Positions 37,123 through 45,499 of a DNA stretch of 64,000 bases are shown in pieces. The notes under the pieces were generated by a model that ran no database searches, was not told the DNA's origin, and saw nothing but the letters and a program-made list of their open reading frames with translations. The DNA lies in contig NZ_PVUE01000006.1 in NCBI RefSeq assembly GCF_003003235.1, positions 62,001 to 126,000 of the forward strand, read 5' to 3'. How positions within the stretch are numbered: position 1 is the stretch's first letter; each line of letters begins with the position of its first letter. Position numbers and translations under genes: made by a program. Source of the DNA: Antricoccus suffuscus (GTDB taxonomy: Bacteria; Actinomycetota; Actinomycetes; Mycobacteriales; Antricoccaceae).

Positions 37123-37165
37123 ACTTAGCAGACGCGCGCGGACTGCAAGACGTGAGATCGGGGCA

Positions 37166-37663
37166 TCAGAACAGCGTCGCTTCGGCCGGTATCGGATTTT
37201 CCAGGTCCAGCAGGAACCGCTTACGCTCCAGCCCCCCGGCGTACCCGGTCAGCGAACCGTCGCTGCCAATGACCCGGTGGCAAGGCACGATGATGCCGAT
37301 CGGGTTTTTACCATTCGCTGACGCGACCGCGCGGATGGCAAGCGGATCGCCGTAACGATCGGACAGCTGCGCGTAGCTGATCGTCTCGCCGTACGGAATC
37401 TCGCGGAGCAGCAACCACACCTTGCGCTGGAAATCGGTGCCGGCTGGGTCCAAGTCCAGGTCGAACTGAGTGCGAACACCGGCGAAGTATTCGGCGAGTT
37501 GGCTCTCGACCTGATCGAACCCGACCGTCGAGGACTCACCGAAACGATCGGCCGAGGGCAGATGTCGCTGGTTGCGCATATAGAGCCCGCACAGCACGCC
37601 GTCGCCCGTGAGGACAAGCGTCAGGTCCCCAACGGGAGAGTCAATTGTCTTGTGACTCGTCAT
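37166..37663 (-). CDS. ogt: Methylated-DNA-protein cysteine methyltransferase
   Basis: A 165-aa Ogt-type protein, the usual size, with an N-terminal domain starting HKTIDSPVGDLTLVLTGDG, the DNA-binding helices YGETISYAQLSDRYGDPLAIRAV and the active site PCHRVIGSDGSLTGYAGG with acceptor Cys128. It removes methyl or alkyl groups from O6-guanine and O4-thymine in DNA. It is the first gene of a three-gene minus-strand set with a sigma factor and a second alkyltransferase, a doubling of function that suggests one copy has a sensing or specialised role. Confidence 0.93.
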   Translation of the reverse strand: MTSHKTIDSPVGDLTLVLTGDGVLCGLYMRNQRHLPSADRFGESSTVGFDQVESQLAEYFAGVRTQFDLDLDPAGTDFQRKVWLLLREIPYGETISYAQLSDRYGDPLAIRAVASANGKNPIGIIVPCHRVIGSDGSLTGYAGGLERKRFLLDLENPIPAEATLF

Positions 37664-37750
37664 CTGCGACCCTCTCTCGTAAACCGTCTCTCACTGTCCA
37701 CCACCGGTACGACAACTTCCAGGCGCCGCTGTCGGCTGACGACACCCAAA

Positions 37751-39211
37751 CTAGTGAACGCCGCCCATCAGCTCGCGGATCGATTTGCTGAACGCAGCGA
37801 GCAGCAAGCCGATAACGATAGCGATCGCGCCGAGGACTCCGAAGTAGACGGCCTCGTTCTTCTCACTGTAGAACTTCGCGAGCTCGCCGGAGGCGGCCGT
37901 GCCGAGCGCGACGGACAAGAACAGAAGCGCCACCATTTGGGTCCGGAACGACGCCGGAGCAAGTTTCGTGGCCAGCGACAGACTCACTGGGGACAGGAAC
38001 AGCTCACCTACGGTAAACACGAACAGAATCCCGACCAGGCCAAGCAGCGGCGCACTATTGGGGCCGCCACCTGCCATGAACAGAAACAGCAGGAACCCGA
38101 CGCCGATCAATACTGTGCCCACGGCAAACTTGATGGGCGTGGACGGTTGACGTGGACCAAGTTTTGTCCAGAGTGTCGCGAACACCCCGGCCAGGATGAT
38201 GATGAAGACGGGGTTGATCGACTGCACCCACGACACCGGCATCTCCCAGCCGAAGATATTACGGTCCAGACGCTTGTCGGAGAAGATGGTGACGACCGTG
38301 AACTGCTGCTGATACAGCGACCAGAAAGCCGCACTCGCGATAAACATCGGGATGAACGCGTAGACCCGCTTGCGTTCGACATCGGTAATCTTGCTGCGCA
38401 AGATCACTACGAAATAGCCGATCGCGGCGACAAGACTGACGAGAATAACGATATTCGCGAGGTTCGTCGCCTTGATGACGCCAGTGAGCGCGAGAACCAC
38501 GATCAGTACGAGGACAACGACCGCCGCACCAATAACCTTCGATCGGGCGGCCGGCGGCAACGGGTTGGGAACCTCCCGCGCCGCGCCAATCAGATGCCTG
38601 CGCCCGATTGAGTACTGGATGAGCCCGAGCGCCATACCAACTGCGGCGGCGCCGAAGCCATAGTGAAAGCCGAAGTCTTGCTGGAGCACGCCTGTGATCA
38701 GCGGACCGATAAGGCCGCCGATGTTGATTCCCATGTAGAACAGTGAAAAGCCGGCGTCGCGGCGTTCATCCTGCTCGCTGTACAGGGTCCCCACCAGCGC
38801 CGTCGCATTAGCCTTGACCCCACCACTGCCCACCGCGACGAGCACTAGTCCGACCCCAACTCCGGCGATGCCAGGAATCAGCGCGAGCCCGATGTGGCCG
38901 AGCATCACAAGTATGGCGCTATAGAACAACGTGCGCTCGGATCCGATGAGACGGTCAGCTACCCACGCGCCAATGATGGTGGACAAGTAGACGAGCCCGC
39001 CGTACGCCCCGACGATTCCGGCAGCGGTCGTCTGGTCTATACCAAGACCGCCTTCGGCAGCGGAATAGTAGAGGTAGATCAGCATGATCCCTTGCATGCC
39101 GTAGAACGAGAATCGCTCCCACATTTCCACGCCGAAGATGTGGACCAGCACTCGCGGCTGGCCGAAGAACCCGGTGTCCCGGTCGGTCGCCGTCATTTCG
39201 GTAGATGCCAT
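37751..39211 (-). CDS. POT/PTR2-family proton-coupled oligopeptide transporter
   Basis: A 486-aa membrane protein with about 14 helices. The POT signature is near the N-terminus (FGVEMWERFSFYGMQGIMLIYLYY, with the ExxER-like ERF element) and the second family motif is around FSLFYMGINIGGLIGPLITG. These carriers import di- and tripeptides with protons, or related compounds. The ATG at 39211 (MASTEMTATDRD) is preferred over an upstream start at 39247, which lacks a better ribosome site. It is divergent from a CoA ligase across 133 bp. Confidence 0.9.
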   Translation of the reverse strand: MASTEMTATDRDTGFFGQPRVLVHIFGVEMWERFSFYGMQGIMLIYLYYSAAEGGLGIDQTTAAGIVGAYGGLVYLSTIIGAWVADRLIGSERTLFYSAILVMLGHIGLALIPGIAGVGVGLVLVAVGSGGVKANATALVGTLYSEQDERRDAGFSLFYMGINIGGLIGPLITGVLQQDFGFHYGFGAAAVGMALGLIQYSIGRRHLIGAAREVPNPLPPAARSKVIGAAVVVLVLIVVLALTGVIKATNLANIVILVSLVAAIGYFVVILRSKITDVERKRVYAFIPMFIASAAFWSLYQQQFTVVTIFSDKRLDRNIFGWEMPVSWVQSINPVFIIILAGVFATLWTKLGPRQPSTPIKFAVGTVLIGVGFLLFLFMAGGGPNSAPLLGLVGILFVFTVGELFLSPVSLSLATKLAPASFRTQMVALLFLSVALGTAASGELAKFYSEKNEAVYFGVLGAIAIVIGLLLAAFSKSIRELMGGVH

Positions 39212-39344
39212 GTCAGTCAGACTCTCACGGCCGACCCCGCACGCCAATCAGCGACATGAGCGGATAAGTGCTCACCTCGGCTTACCTGGCCCTGTCGTAA
39301 AGTCGTCAGCGGTCACCGACATGTACAACCTGAGGAGCGCACAC

Positions 39345-40946
39345 ATGAGGCAACTACCCCCGATCGATCAGCGGACGTTGCCGCACGCGATGCGACGAGC
39401 ACTTGATCGGCATCCGGACAAGATCGCGCAACGCGGACCGGAGGGCGAATACACCTTCGCCGAATGCGCCGAACGCTCGCTACGGATCGCCGGTGGCCTT
39501 GCAAAACTCGGCGCTCAATTTCAAGACACGGTCGCGATCATGCTCGACAACTCACTCGATTTTGTCCATCTTTGGTTGGGTCTGGGGCTGACTGGCGTGG
39601 TCGAGGTGCCGGTCAATACGGCGTATAAGGGCCGCTTCCTCATCCATATGCTCACCGACTCCGCGGCCCGGATCCTGGTCATCGATGAGAAGTACGTGCC
39701 TCGCCTCGAGGAGGTACTCGAGGACGTACCGACACTCGAGACCGTTGTCGTGCGCCGTACCGACCGCGACTCCGTCGCCTACACCCTGCCCGGCCGTGAC
39801 GTGGTGTCGTTTGACGATCTGCTGCACGCCGAACCTGCCGCGATCTGCGACGTCAAACCCTCGGACCTTATTGCCTACATGTACACGTCGGGTACGACGG
39901 GGCTATCCAAAGGAGTGGAGACCAGCCACGCGCACTCCTACACCTATAGCTCTCGCGAAGACTCCACACGGCCCGTGGCCGAGGACGTCGTACTCGTGAC
40001 GCTTCCGCTGTTTCACTTGGCCGGTCAGTGGTACGGCGTCTATCAGGCGCTCATCGCCGGGGCGACGTGCATCCTCGAACCGGGCTTCTCGGTGTCACGG
40101 TTCTGGGACACCGTGCGTGCCAATGGCGTCACGGTCACGATCCTCCTCGGCGCGATGGCCCAGATGCTGCAGCAGCAGGCACCACGTCCCGACGATGCCC
40201 AAAACCCGCTCCAGCTAGCCGTCATGGCGCCACTCGCCAGCGACGTGGCGGGGTTCCGCGCCCGCTTCGATGTCGAGATAGGCGGCGTGTACGGAATGAG
40301 CGAGATAGGTGCCGTGCTCGGCTCCGACGGCGACAAACTCGTGCCAGGCGAGGCCGGGATGCAGCGGGACGGCTACGAACTGCGCGTCGTGGACGACGAA
40401 GGCAACGAGGCTCCCGTCGGCACCGCCGGCGAACTGTGGGTGCGACCTGTTGAGCCGTTGACCGTCATGAGCGGCTACCACAACTTGCCGGAGAAGACCG
40501 CCGACACCATCATCGACGGTTGGGTGCACACCGGGGACGCCTTTCGCCGCGACGAGCACGGCCACTTCTTCTTCGTCGACCGGATTAAGGACGCGCTACG
40601 TCGACGCGGTGAGAACGTCTCCAGCTTCGAAGTCGAGGCGGTCATCAACGACTATCCCGCCGTACTCGAATCGGCCGTCGTCGGTGTGACCTCAGAGCTG
40701 ACCGAAGACGAGATCAAAGCAGTCGTCGTGACCCGTGAGGGCGAGACTATCGACCCACGCGAACTGACCGAATTCCTGATCAAGCGCCTGCCATACTTCA
40801 TGGTGCCGCGCTACCTGGAATTCCTCGACGAACTTCCTAAGACGCTGACGCAGAAGATCCAGAAGCACATCCTGCGCACCGAGGGCGTCGGCGCGAACGT
40901 CTGGGACCGTGAAGCCGCGGGCATCGTCGTACGCCGCGACAGTTGA
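39345..40946 (+). CDS. AMP-dependent acyl-CoA ligase (CaiC-like), paralogue of the 8389 gene
   Basis: A 533-aa ANL enzyme with MYTSGTTGLSKG, YGMSEIG, the hinge VDRIKDALRRRGENVSSFEVE and a C-terminal TLTQKIQKHILRTEGV. It aligns along its whole length with the ligase at 8389-9993, including the shared ending WDR-x-AGI-x-RDS, so the two are paralogues. Start at ATG 39345, preceded by GAGGAG; the longer open frame upstream overlaps the divergent POT gene. Downstream and convergent is a gamma carbonic anhydrase-like gene. The acid substrate is unknown. Confidence 0.9.
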   Translation: MRQLPPIDQRTLPHAMRRALDRHPDKIAQRGPEGEYTFAECAERSLRIAGGLAKLGAQFQDTVAIMLDNSLDFVHLWLGLGLTGVVEVPVNTAYKGRFLIHMLTDSAARILVIDEKYVPRLEEVLEDVPTLETVVVRRTDRDSVAYTLPGRDVVSFDDLLHAEPAAICDVKPSDLIAYMYTSGTTGLSKGVETSHAHSYTYSSREDSTRPVAEDVVLVTLPLFHLAGQWYGVYQALIAGATCILEPGFSVSRFWDTVRANGVTVTILLGAMAQMLQQQAPRPDDAQNPLQLAVMAPLASDVAGFRARFDVEIGGVYGMSEIGAVLGSDGDKLVPGEAGMQRDGYELRVVDDEGNEAPVGTAGELWVRPVEPLTVMSGYHNLPEKTADTIIDGWVHTGDAFRRDEHGHFFFVDRIKDALRRRGENVSSFEVEAVINDYPAVLESAVVGVTSELTEDEIKAVVVTREGETIDPRELTEFLIKRLPYFMVPRYLEFLDELPKTLTQKIQKHILRTEGVGANVWDREAAGIVVRRDS

Positions 40947-40970
40947 CCAAACCAGCCCGGCCGGGTGCTG

Positions 40971-41492
40971 TCAGTCCAGCCGGGTCACGGAGGCGCTGTG
41001 CCGGCGCGCCAGTTCCTGGTATGCCAATGGGTTGCGCTCCACCCAGACCCGCGCGCCAGGGGTAAGCGGGCCGGTCGGCTTGGCCGGCGAGCCGATCGCG
41101 AGGGTCTCGTCCGGGATCTGCGTATTGGGTGCGACGAGGGATCCGGCGGCGACGAGCGCACGAGCCCCGATTACAGACCCGTCCTGCACGGTCGAACCGT
41201 TGCCGATCAACGCCTCCTCGCCGATCACCGATCCGTGGATGACGCATTGGTGGCCGACGGTCGCGCCCTCCCCGATGCGCGTGCTGTCCGGTCCGCCGTG
41301 AATCACGGTGTTGTCCTGCACGTTGGCGCCGGCGGCGACAATGATCGGTCCGAAGTCGGCGCGGAGTACGCAGCCGTACCACACGGATGCATTCTCCTCG
41401 ACCCTGACATCGCCGATGAGGACCGCGGTTGGGGCGATCCAGGCCGTCGGGGCGACCTCCGGTTTGGCGTCCTCGAACGAGTAAAGCGGCAT
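40971..41492 (-). CDS. Gamma carbonic anhydrase-family hexapeptide protein
   Basis: A 173-aa left-handed beta-helix protein with repeated hexapeptides (IGDVRVEENASVWYGCVLRADFGPI and following). The metal-binding histidines are His65 (VIHGG), His81 and His86 (GHQCVIHG), spaced as in gamma carbonic anhydrases. The PaaY/CaiE-type relatives often lie near CoA-ligase genes, and PaaY has thioesterase activity on blocked CoA thioesters, so either CO2 hydration or a thioesterase role is possible. The ATG at 41492 has AGGAG upstream. It converges with the CaiC-like ligase, fitting the CaiE/PaaY link. Confidence 0.88.
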   Translation of the reverse strand: MPLYSFEDAKPEVAPTAWIAPTAVLIGDVRVEENASVWYGCVLRADFGPIIVAAGANVQDNTVIHGGPDSTRIGEGATVGHQCVIHGSVIGEEALIGNGSTVQDGSVIGARALVAAGSLVAPNTQIPDETLAIGSPAKPTGPLTPGARVWVERNPLAYQELARRHSASVTRLD

Positions 41493-41622
41493 ACGGCACT
41501 CCTTGAACTGTCGATAAATACCTATCCGGCTCCGACAGTATCTCAGCGATGTTTTGCCGCTGCCACGAGCGATCAATCCCAGCTTTGCAGTGCCGTCCCC
41601 TTCATCTCAGGCAGCAACAGCA

Positions 41623-42522
41623 CTATGCGGTGAAGTCGTACAGCCTCGCCGGGTTGTCGACGAGGACGAGATGGCGTACTTCTGGATCCGGGATCCAGTC
41701 GCCGATCAGGTTGCGCATCCAACCGGTGTCGGGCATCGCGTACGGCGGAGCGACGTGCGGCCAGTCGCTGCCGTAGACACACCGCGTCGGTGCCGCTGCT
41801 ACGAGGGCGGCGGCGAATGCGCTCGCCGCGGGGTAGGTCGGCGCCTGGGGGTCTATTCGGTAAGCACCGGAGAGCTTGACCCACCCGCCGTGATCACGCA
41901 CCAGAGTGAGCAACGATACGAACGCGGGATGATCGACACCCAGATCGGCTGGCATGTGGCCCATGTGGTCGATGACGACGGGAACGGGCAGCTTCGTGAG
42001 CCTGGGCATGAGCTCCGGAAGCTGGCGGGCATCAACCAACAGCTGCAGATGCCAGCCGAGTGGGGCGACCTTGGCCGCGAGCGTCTCCATCCCGTCAAAC
42101 CCAACGCCGCCGCCGAACAGCACGTTCAACCGCGTGCCCCGCACTCCCGCTGCGTGCAGGTCGGCGAGTTCGCTGGCGCCGATGCTCGGATCAACTACTG
42201 CGACGCCACGCAGCCGGTCTGAATTGTGCCGGAGCGCGGTGAGCATGTAACTGTTGTCGGTGCCGTTGACGCTGATCTGGACGAGGACGCCGCGTCCCAT
42301 CCCTGTGGCGTCGAGCATGGCCAGATAGTCCGCCTCGGTCGCGGGCGGTGGCGTATAGCTGCGATCGGCGACCATCGGATAGCGCGGGTCGTCGCTGACA
42401 ACGTGTGCGTGTGTATCGCACGATTGGTCCGGAAGATCGAAAGATGCTGGCTGTACCTGGGAACTTGGGGCTTCACACCGAGGTGCAGCCTGCGTCGGGG
42501 GTGATGTCGAATTCGTCATCAA
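41623..42522 (-). CDS. Amidohydrolase-superfamily protein (LigI-like)
   Basis: A 299-aa TIM-barrel metal hydrolase of the amidohydrolase_2 group. It has the N-terminal metal motif CDTHAHV (HxH), a barrel with VVIDHMGHMPAD and GGWVKLSGAYR, and the C-terminal YGSDWPHV with the conserved Asp. Close relatives include 2-pyrone-4,6-dicarboxylate lactonase (LigI) and related lactonases/decarboxylases of aromatic acid breakdown. The exact substrate is unknown. It is separated by 130 bp from the gamma carbonic anhydrase gene on the same strand. Confidence 0.87.
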   Translation of the reverse strand: MMTNSTSPPTQAAPRCEAPSSQVQPASFDLPDQSCDTHAHVVSDDPRYPMVADRSYTPPPATEADYLAMLDATGMGRGVLVQISVNGTDNSYMLTALRHNSDRLRGVAVVDPSIGASELADLHAAGVRGTRLNVLFGGGVGFDGMETLAAKVAPLGWHLQLLVDARQLPELMPRLTKLPVPVVIDHMGHMPADLGVDHPAFVSLLTLVRDHGGWVKLSGAYRIDPQAPTYPAASAFAAALVAAAPTRCVYGSDWPHVAPPYAMPDTGWMRNLIGDWIPDPEVRHLVLVDNPARLYDFTA

Positions 42523-42608
42523 TAGCTAGTCCGCCGGTAGTGGGTCTGGGCTGATTGCACACCAACATACGGCGGTACGCCGAAATCCGAAACACCTGCG
42601 CCTCGTGT

Positions 42609-43008
42609 CGTCACTCCCCCGGAGCCTTTGCGGATCACGTCGTATTTCCGTGCCACCCCGGCCATGGCGCGCAGAATGCGGCAGCCACAGCCGGGGCGAA
42701 CACGTCACTCCCCCCGGAGTCTCTTGCGGATCACGTCGTATTTCCGTGCCACCCCGGCCATGGCGCGCAGAATGCGGCAGCCACAGCCGGGGCGAACACG
42801 TCACTCCCCCCGGAGTCATTTCCAATCAAGTCCAAAGACCACGTTGCCTCGGCCGCGACTGTGCTCGAGGCGGCAGTCGTGGCCGAGGCAACCACGTCAC
42901 TCCCCCCGGAGTCCTCGACGCCTACAGCGGAAATCCGCGCCGCCCCGACCGTGGCCGCGCTAATAGCGGCAGCCGCGGTCGGGGCGGACACATCACTCTC
43001 CCCCGAGC
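42609..43008. repeat. Tandem repeat, 96-bp period, spanning a stop codon
   Basis: A TCACT-C(n)-GGAG landmark recurs at 42705, 42801, 42897 and 42993 (exactly 96 bp apart), with a shifted copy at 42611. Units 42628-42723 and 42724-42819 are identical except at their last two bases; the others have diverged. In the minus frame each unit is 32 codons, starting SGGSDV. The stop codon of the secreted repeat protein (42731-42733) lies inside one unit, so the outermost identical unit is untranslated. Confidence 0.9.
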
Positions 43009-45355
43009 TCTTCCATGGTGTGCTGCAGGTCGTTTTGAATGCGGCGTGTACGGCCGCGAGATCCTGGACCAGGACAGCCGTCAGCGGCGCCATGAGGCGC
43101 GAGCGGACGGCGTGCAAGGAGGTCGACAGGTGCGCAGCATTTGCGCAATTCAGAGTGAAGATTCGATCGCTGGCAAAGGCGAAATCCGCCTGCGCGGCGA
43201 GGACGTTGATCTGCTCGGAGGAACCCTCGATCAATGATGAGGGGCGTCTCGACGAGCCGACCGGGGCTGTGCTGTACAGAAGCGCTGTGCTGTTCAGAAG
43301 CAGTGAGGACGTGCCGGAGGTTGTGGTAGGCGCGCTCGTTGCTGGAGGCCCCCGCGCGCTGGCAGAACATAGTTCGGAGCCAACACCTGAAGTGGTCGTC
43401 TCCGAGATGGCGGCGCGACCCGGAGCGGTTAGCACGATCGAGTCGGACAGGTCCGCTTGCCCGGACGAGGCGTCGCCGCCGGTCCAGTGCGCAGCGGCGG
43501 TCGTCACGATTGCCTCGGATGTCAGCGGCTGCTGCGGAGCGGGCTGGCTCGGCGTACCTGGTGCGGCCGGACCATCGGTTGTCAGAGGTGCAGCGGCCGA
43601 GGTGCCACCGCTGCCTGCTGCGCCGGAACGGGCACTCTGCGCGACAACGCTTGCTTTGGACGACTTGCCTCCGACAGCCTCAGACTCATTGGCCGAGCCG
43701 AACGCCGTGAATTTGACGCTGCTGCCGATGATGGTCGAACCATCCACGCGGATGGAGTCATCCGTGGCCATGGCACCACTGAGCGTTCCGAGTGCTCGGA
43801 ACGAAACGGCGCCGCCATGATCGTCTGACCCACATTTCGGGAAACCGTTGCCTGCCACCAAGTCGATCGTGCTGCCGGGGTTGACCACAATTGTTGTGCC
43901 GACTACCTCAAGGTCCATACCTGGCGCGTCAAGTACGCCGCTGAATACGATCGCCCCGCCAGTATTGATGAGCTTGATACCGCCGGCGGTGATCGGGATC
44001 AGCATGTCCGGCATCGATCCGCTGGCGCTGCGAATAACCAGGAATCCCGGGTGGTTCGGGTCGGCGGTGACTTCCCACGTGTCACCGCTGGAACCGGTCA
44101 CGACAATGCGGTCGGTACCGGTGACCGTCGGCGGGCTGACTACCGGCGGCGGAGCAGCGACCGTTGCGGCGGGTTGGTCGACGGGGATCGGTGTCGGCGT
44201 CGAGACCAAGTTGGGCTTGGATGCGCTGGTGGACGACGACGACGTCGTGGCCGTCGGTGGAGCGGTGGCCGTCGGTGGCGCAGTGTCCGCCGGTGGCGCA
44301 GTGTCCGCCGGTGGCGCAGTCTCCGCCGGTGGCGCAGTCTCCGCCGGTGGCGCAGTCTCCGCCGGTGGCGCAGTCTCTACCGGTGGCGCGGTCTCTACCG
44401 GTGGCGCGGTCTCTACCGGTGGCGCGGTCTCTACCGGTGGCGCGGTCTCTACCGGTGGCGCGGTGGCCGCCGGTGGTGCGGTGTCCGTGGGCTTAGCCTG
44501 GTCGGTCGATGGCACTGTCGCCGTTTGGGTATCCGCGGTGGTTTGCGGGGCAGCGCGGGTTTGCGGAGCGACCTTGGCGCCGCCCTTCTTACTACCTTGA
44601 CTCTCCTGGTCGGACTTGTCTTGACCATTGGCGCCAGGTCCGCCTTGTGATTGAGCCTTGTCGGGATCTTCCTGCTTCGCAGGTGCTGGCGCGGATGGAT
44701 CGACTTCAGACTTGGCGTTGCTGGACTGTTCGTCCGAGGCGAGCGTGATCCCGCTCAGGCCTGCGCGGTTCGTCGGCGTCCATGTGGCCGGCTGCGCCAA
44801 GGAGTCACCAGATGTCGTGTGCTGCCACATTGTTGGCTGCGTCGACGTCGCCTCCGACGCAAGGTGTACGGCGCCGGCCGCACTGAATCCAGACCCTGAC
44901 GACCCAGACTTGGACGCCACGGCGACGGCGGTGGACAACACGGCGCCGCGGGCACGTTGCCACCCGATATCGTCGGGCGAACTCCATGGCGTTCCCGCAG
45001 AGACTGTCCCGCCGGCGGCAGGAGCTGGCGCAACGGGGTTTGCCGCGGCGGGCGCAAGGTCTGGCGTCAGTGGCATCGAGATGGCGGGCCGATCCACTGT
45101 GACGTCGGGCTGCGCCACCACCGTTGCGCTGCCGTGTGACCCACGGGGGCTATAGAGATCACCGACGTTTTTACTAGGCAACTGAGAGGCGTTTGCCGAT
45201 GATGCCCGCGCCGAAGTAGGTCCCGCACAGAGCGCGATCGCGAGCCCAAAGCAGAGGACCACTATCACGAAGTTCCGGTATCTGCGAGGCAGGCTTTGCA
45301 CAGCACGGGACGCGGCAGGCCAGACAGATTGTCTGGAGTTGCCGGATCCCCCCAT
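42731..45355 (-). CDS. Large secreted low-complexity repeat protein, possible surface adhesin
   Basis: An 874-aa protein with a signal peptide (basic SLPRRYRN, hydrophobic core about 28-45, possible cleavage after residues 49-51). Ala/Pro/Ser-rich sequence leads to 13 TAPPxx hexapeptides (about 292-370). Next comes a compact region (about 412-555, with GTDRIVVTGSSGDTWEV, GGIKLINTGGAIVFSGVLD, GTTIVVNPGSTIDLVAG) of beta-strand repeats like those of large beta-helix adhesins. A Ser/Ala/Thr linker and 32-residue repeats (784-874) end it. I know no exact family. The minus frame is favoured by the signal peptide; plus-strand frames over it are Gly/Ala or Arg-rich shadows. It begins 144 bp after the end of panB. 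It may be the shortened remnant of a longer adhesin; no sorting signal is visible. Confidence 0.7.
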   Translation of the reverse strand: MGGSGNSRQSVWPAASRAVQSLPRRYRNFVIVVLCFGLAIALCAGPTSARASSANASQLPSKNVGDLYSPRGSHGSATVVAQPDVTVDRPAISMPLTPDLAPAAANPVAPAPAAGGTVSAGTPWSSPDDIGWQRARGAVLSTAVAVASKSGSSGSGFSAAGAVHLASEATSTQPTMWQHTTSGDSLAQPATWTPTNRAGLSGITLASDEQSSNAKSEVDPSAPAPAKQEDPDKAQSQGGPGANGQDKSDQESQGSKKGGAKVAPQTRAAPQTTADTQTATVPSTDQAKPTDTAPPAATAPPVETAPPVETAPPVETAPPVETAPPVETAPPAETAPPAETAPPAETAPPADTAPPADTAPPTATAPPTATTSSSSTSASKPNLVSTPTPIPVDQPAATVAAPPPVVSPPTVTGTDRIVVTGSSGDTWEVTADPNHPGFLVIRSASGSMPDMLIPITAGGIKLINTGGAIVFSGVLDAPGMDLEVVGTTIVVNPGSTIDLVAGNGFPKCGSDDHGGAVSFRALGTLSGAMATDDSIRVDGSTIIGSSVKFTAFGSANESEAVGGKSSKASVVAQSARSGAAGSGGTSAAAPLTTDGPAAPGTPSQPAPQQPLTSEAIVTTAAAHWTGGDASSGQADLSDSIVLTAPGRAAISETTTSGVGSELCSASARGPPATSAPTTTSGTSSLLLNSTALLYSTAPVGSSRRPSSLIEGSSEQINVLAAQADFAFASDRIFTLNCANAAHLSTSLHAVRSRLMAPLTAVLVQDLAAVHAAFKTTCSTPWKSSGESDVSAPTAAAAISAATVGAARISAVGVEDSGGSDVVASATTAASSTVAAEATWSLDLIGNDSGGSDVFAPAVAAAFCAPWPGWHGNTT
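44246..44482. repeat. 18-bp tandem repeat encoding 13 TAPPxx hexapeptides
   Basis: Thirteen in-frame 18-bp units with variant last residues (VE x5, AE x3, AD x2, plus AA and TA types), grouped by type as expected from stepwise local duplication. Copy number should vary between strains. Confidence 0.9.
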
Positions 45356-45453
45356 GGTCGGCCTCCGTTCGGCAGCAAACGACTAACCGTGGAAGGCCCC
45401 ACGCACCGAATCCGCCATACATCTAGACAGTGCAGAATAACCCGGCTTTCACT

Positions 45454-45479
45454 CCGTCCGCAACCGAAACGCCGGACGG
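45454..45479. terminator. Hairpin after panB
   Basis: CCGTCCG (45454-45460) pairs with CGGACGG (45473-45479) around a 12-nt loop, 21 bp after the panB stop on the minus strand. No T-run follows, so termination is only possible. Confidence 0.35.
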
Positions 45480-45499
45480 CAGCGGTCGCGCGCTGACTG

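Noticed and set aside
40936-40975. Hairpin-like CCCGGCCGGG between convergent ligase and carbonic anhydrase genes
   Set aside because: The palindrome is short, GC-only and the flanking pairing is out of register, so I would not call it a terminator.
42609-43008. Possible CRISPR array
   Set aside because: Units are 96 bp tandem copies with no unique spacers between short repeats and no cas genes; they are in-frame protein repeats.
42555-43820. Long plus-strand open frame (421 codons) opposite the secreted repeat protein
   Set aside because: It has no ribosome site or recognisable domain. The minus frame has a signal peptide and spans the whole region; this frame is a shadow of GC-rich repeats.
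43848-44600. Plus-strand frame rich in AVSAGG repeats
   Set aside because: It is the antisense reading of the TAPPxx hexapeptide repeat; the opposite strand continues with a signal peptide and a folded-looking core.
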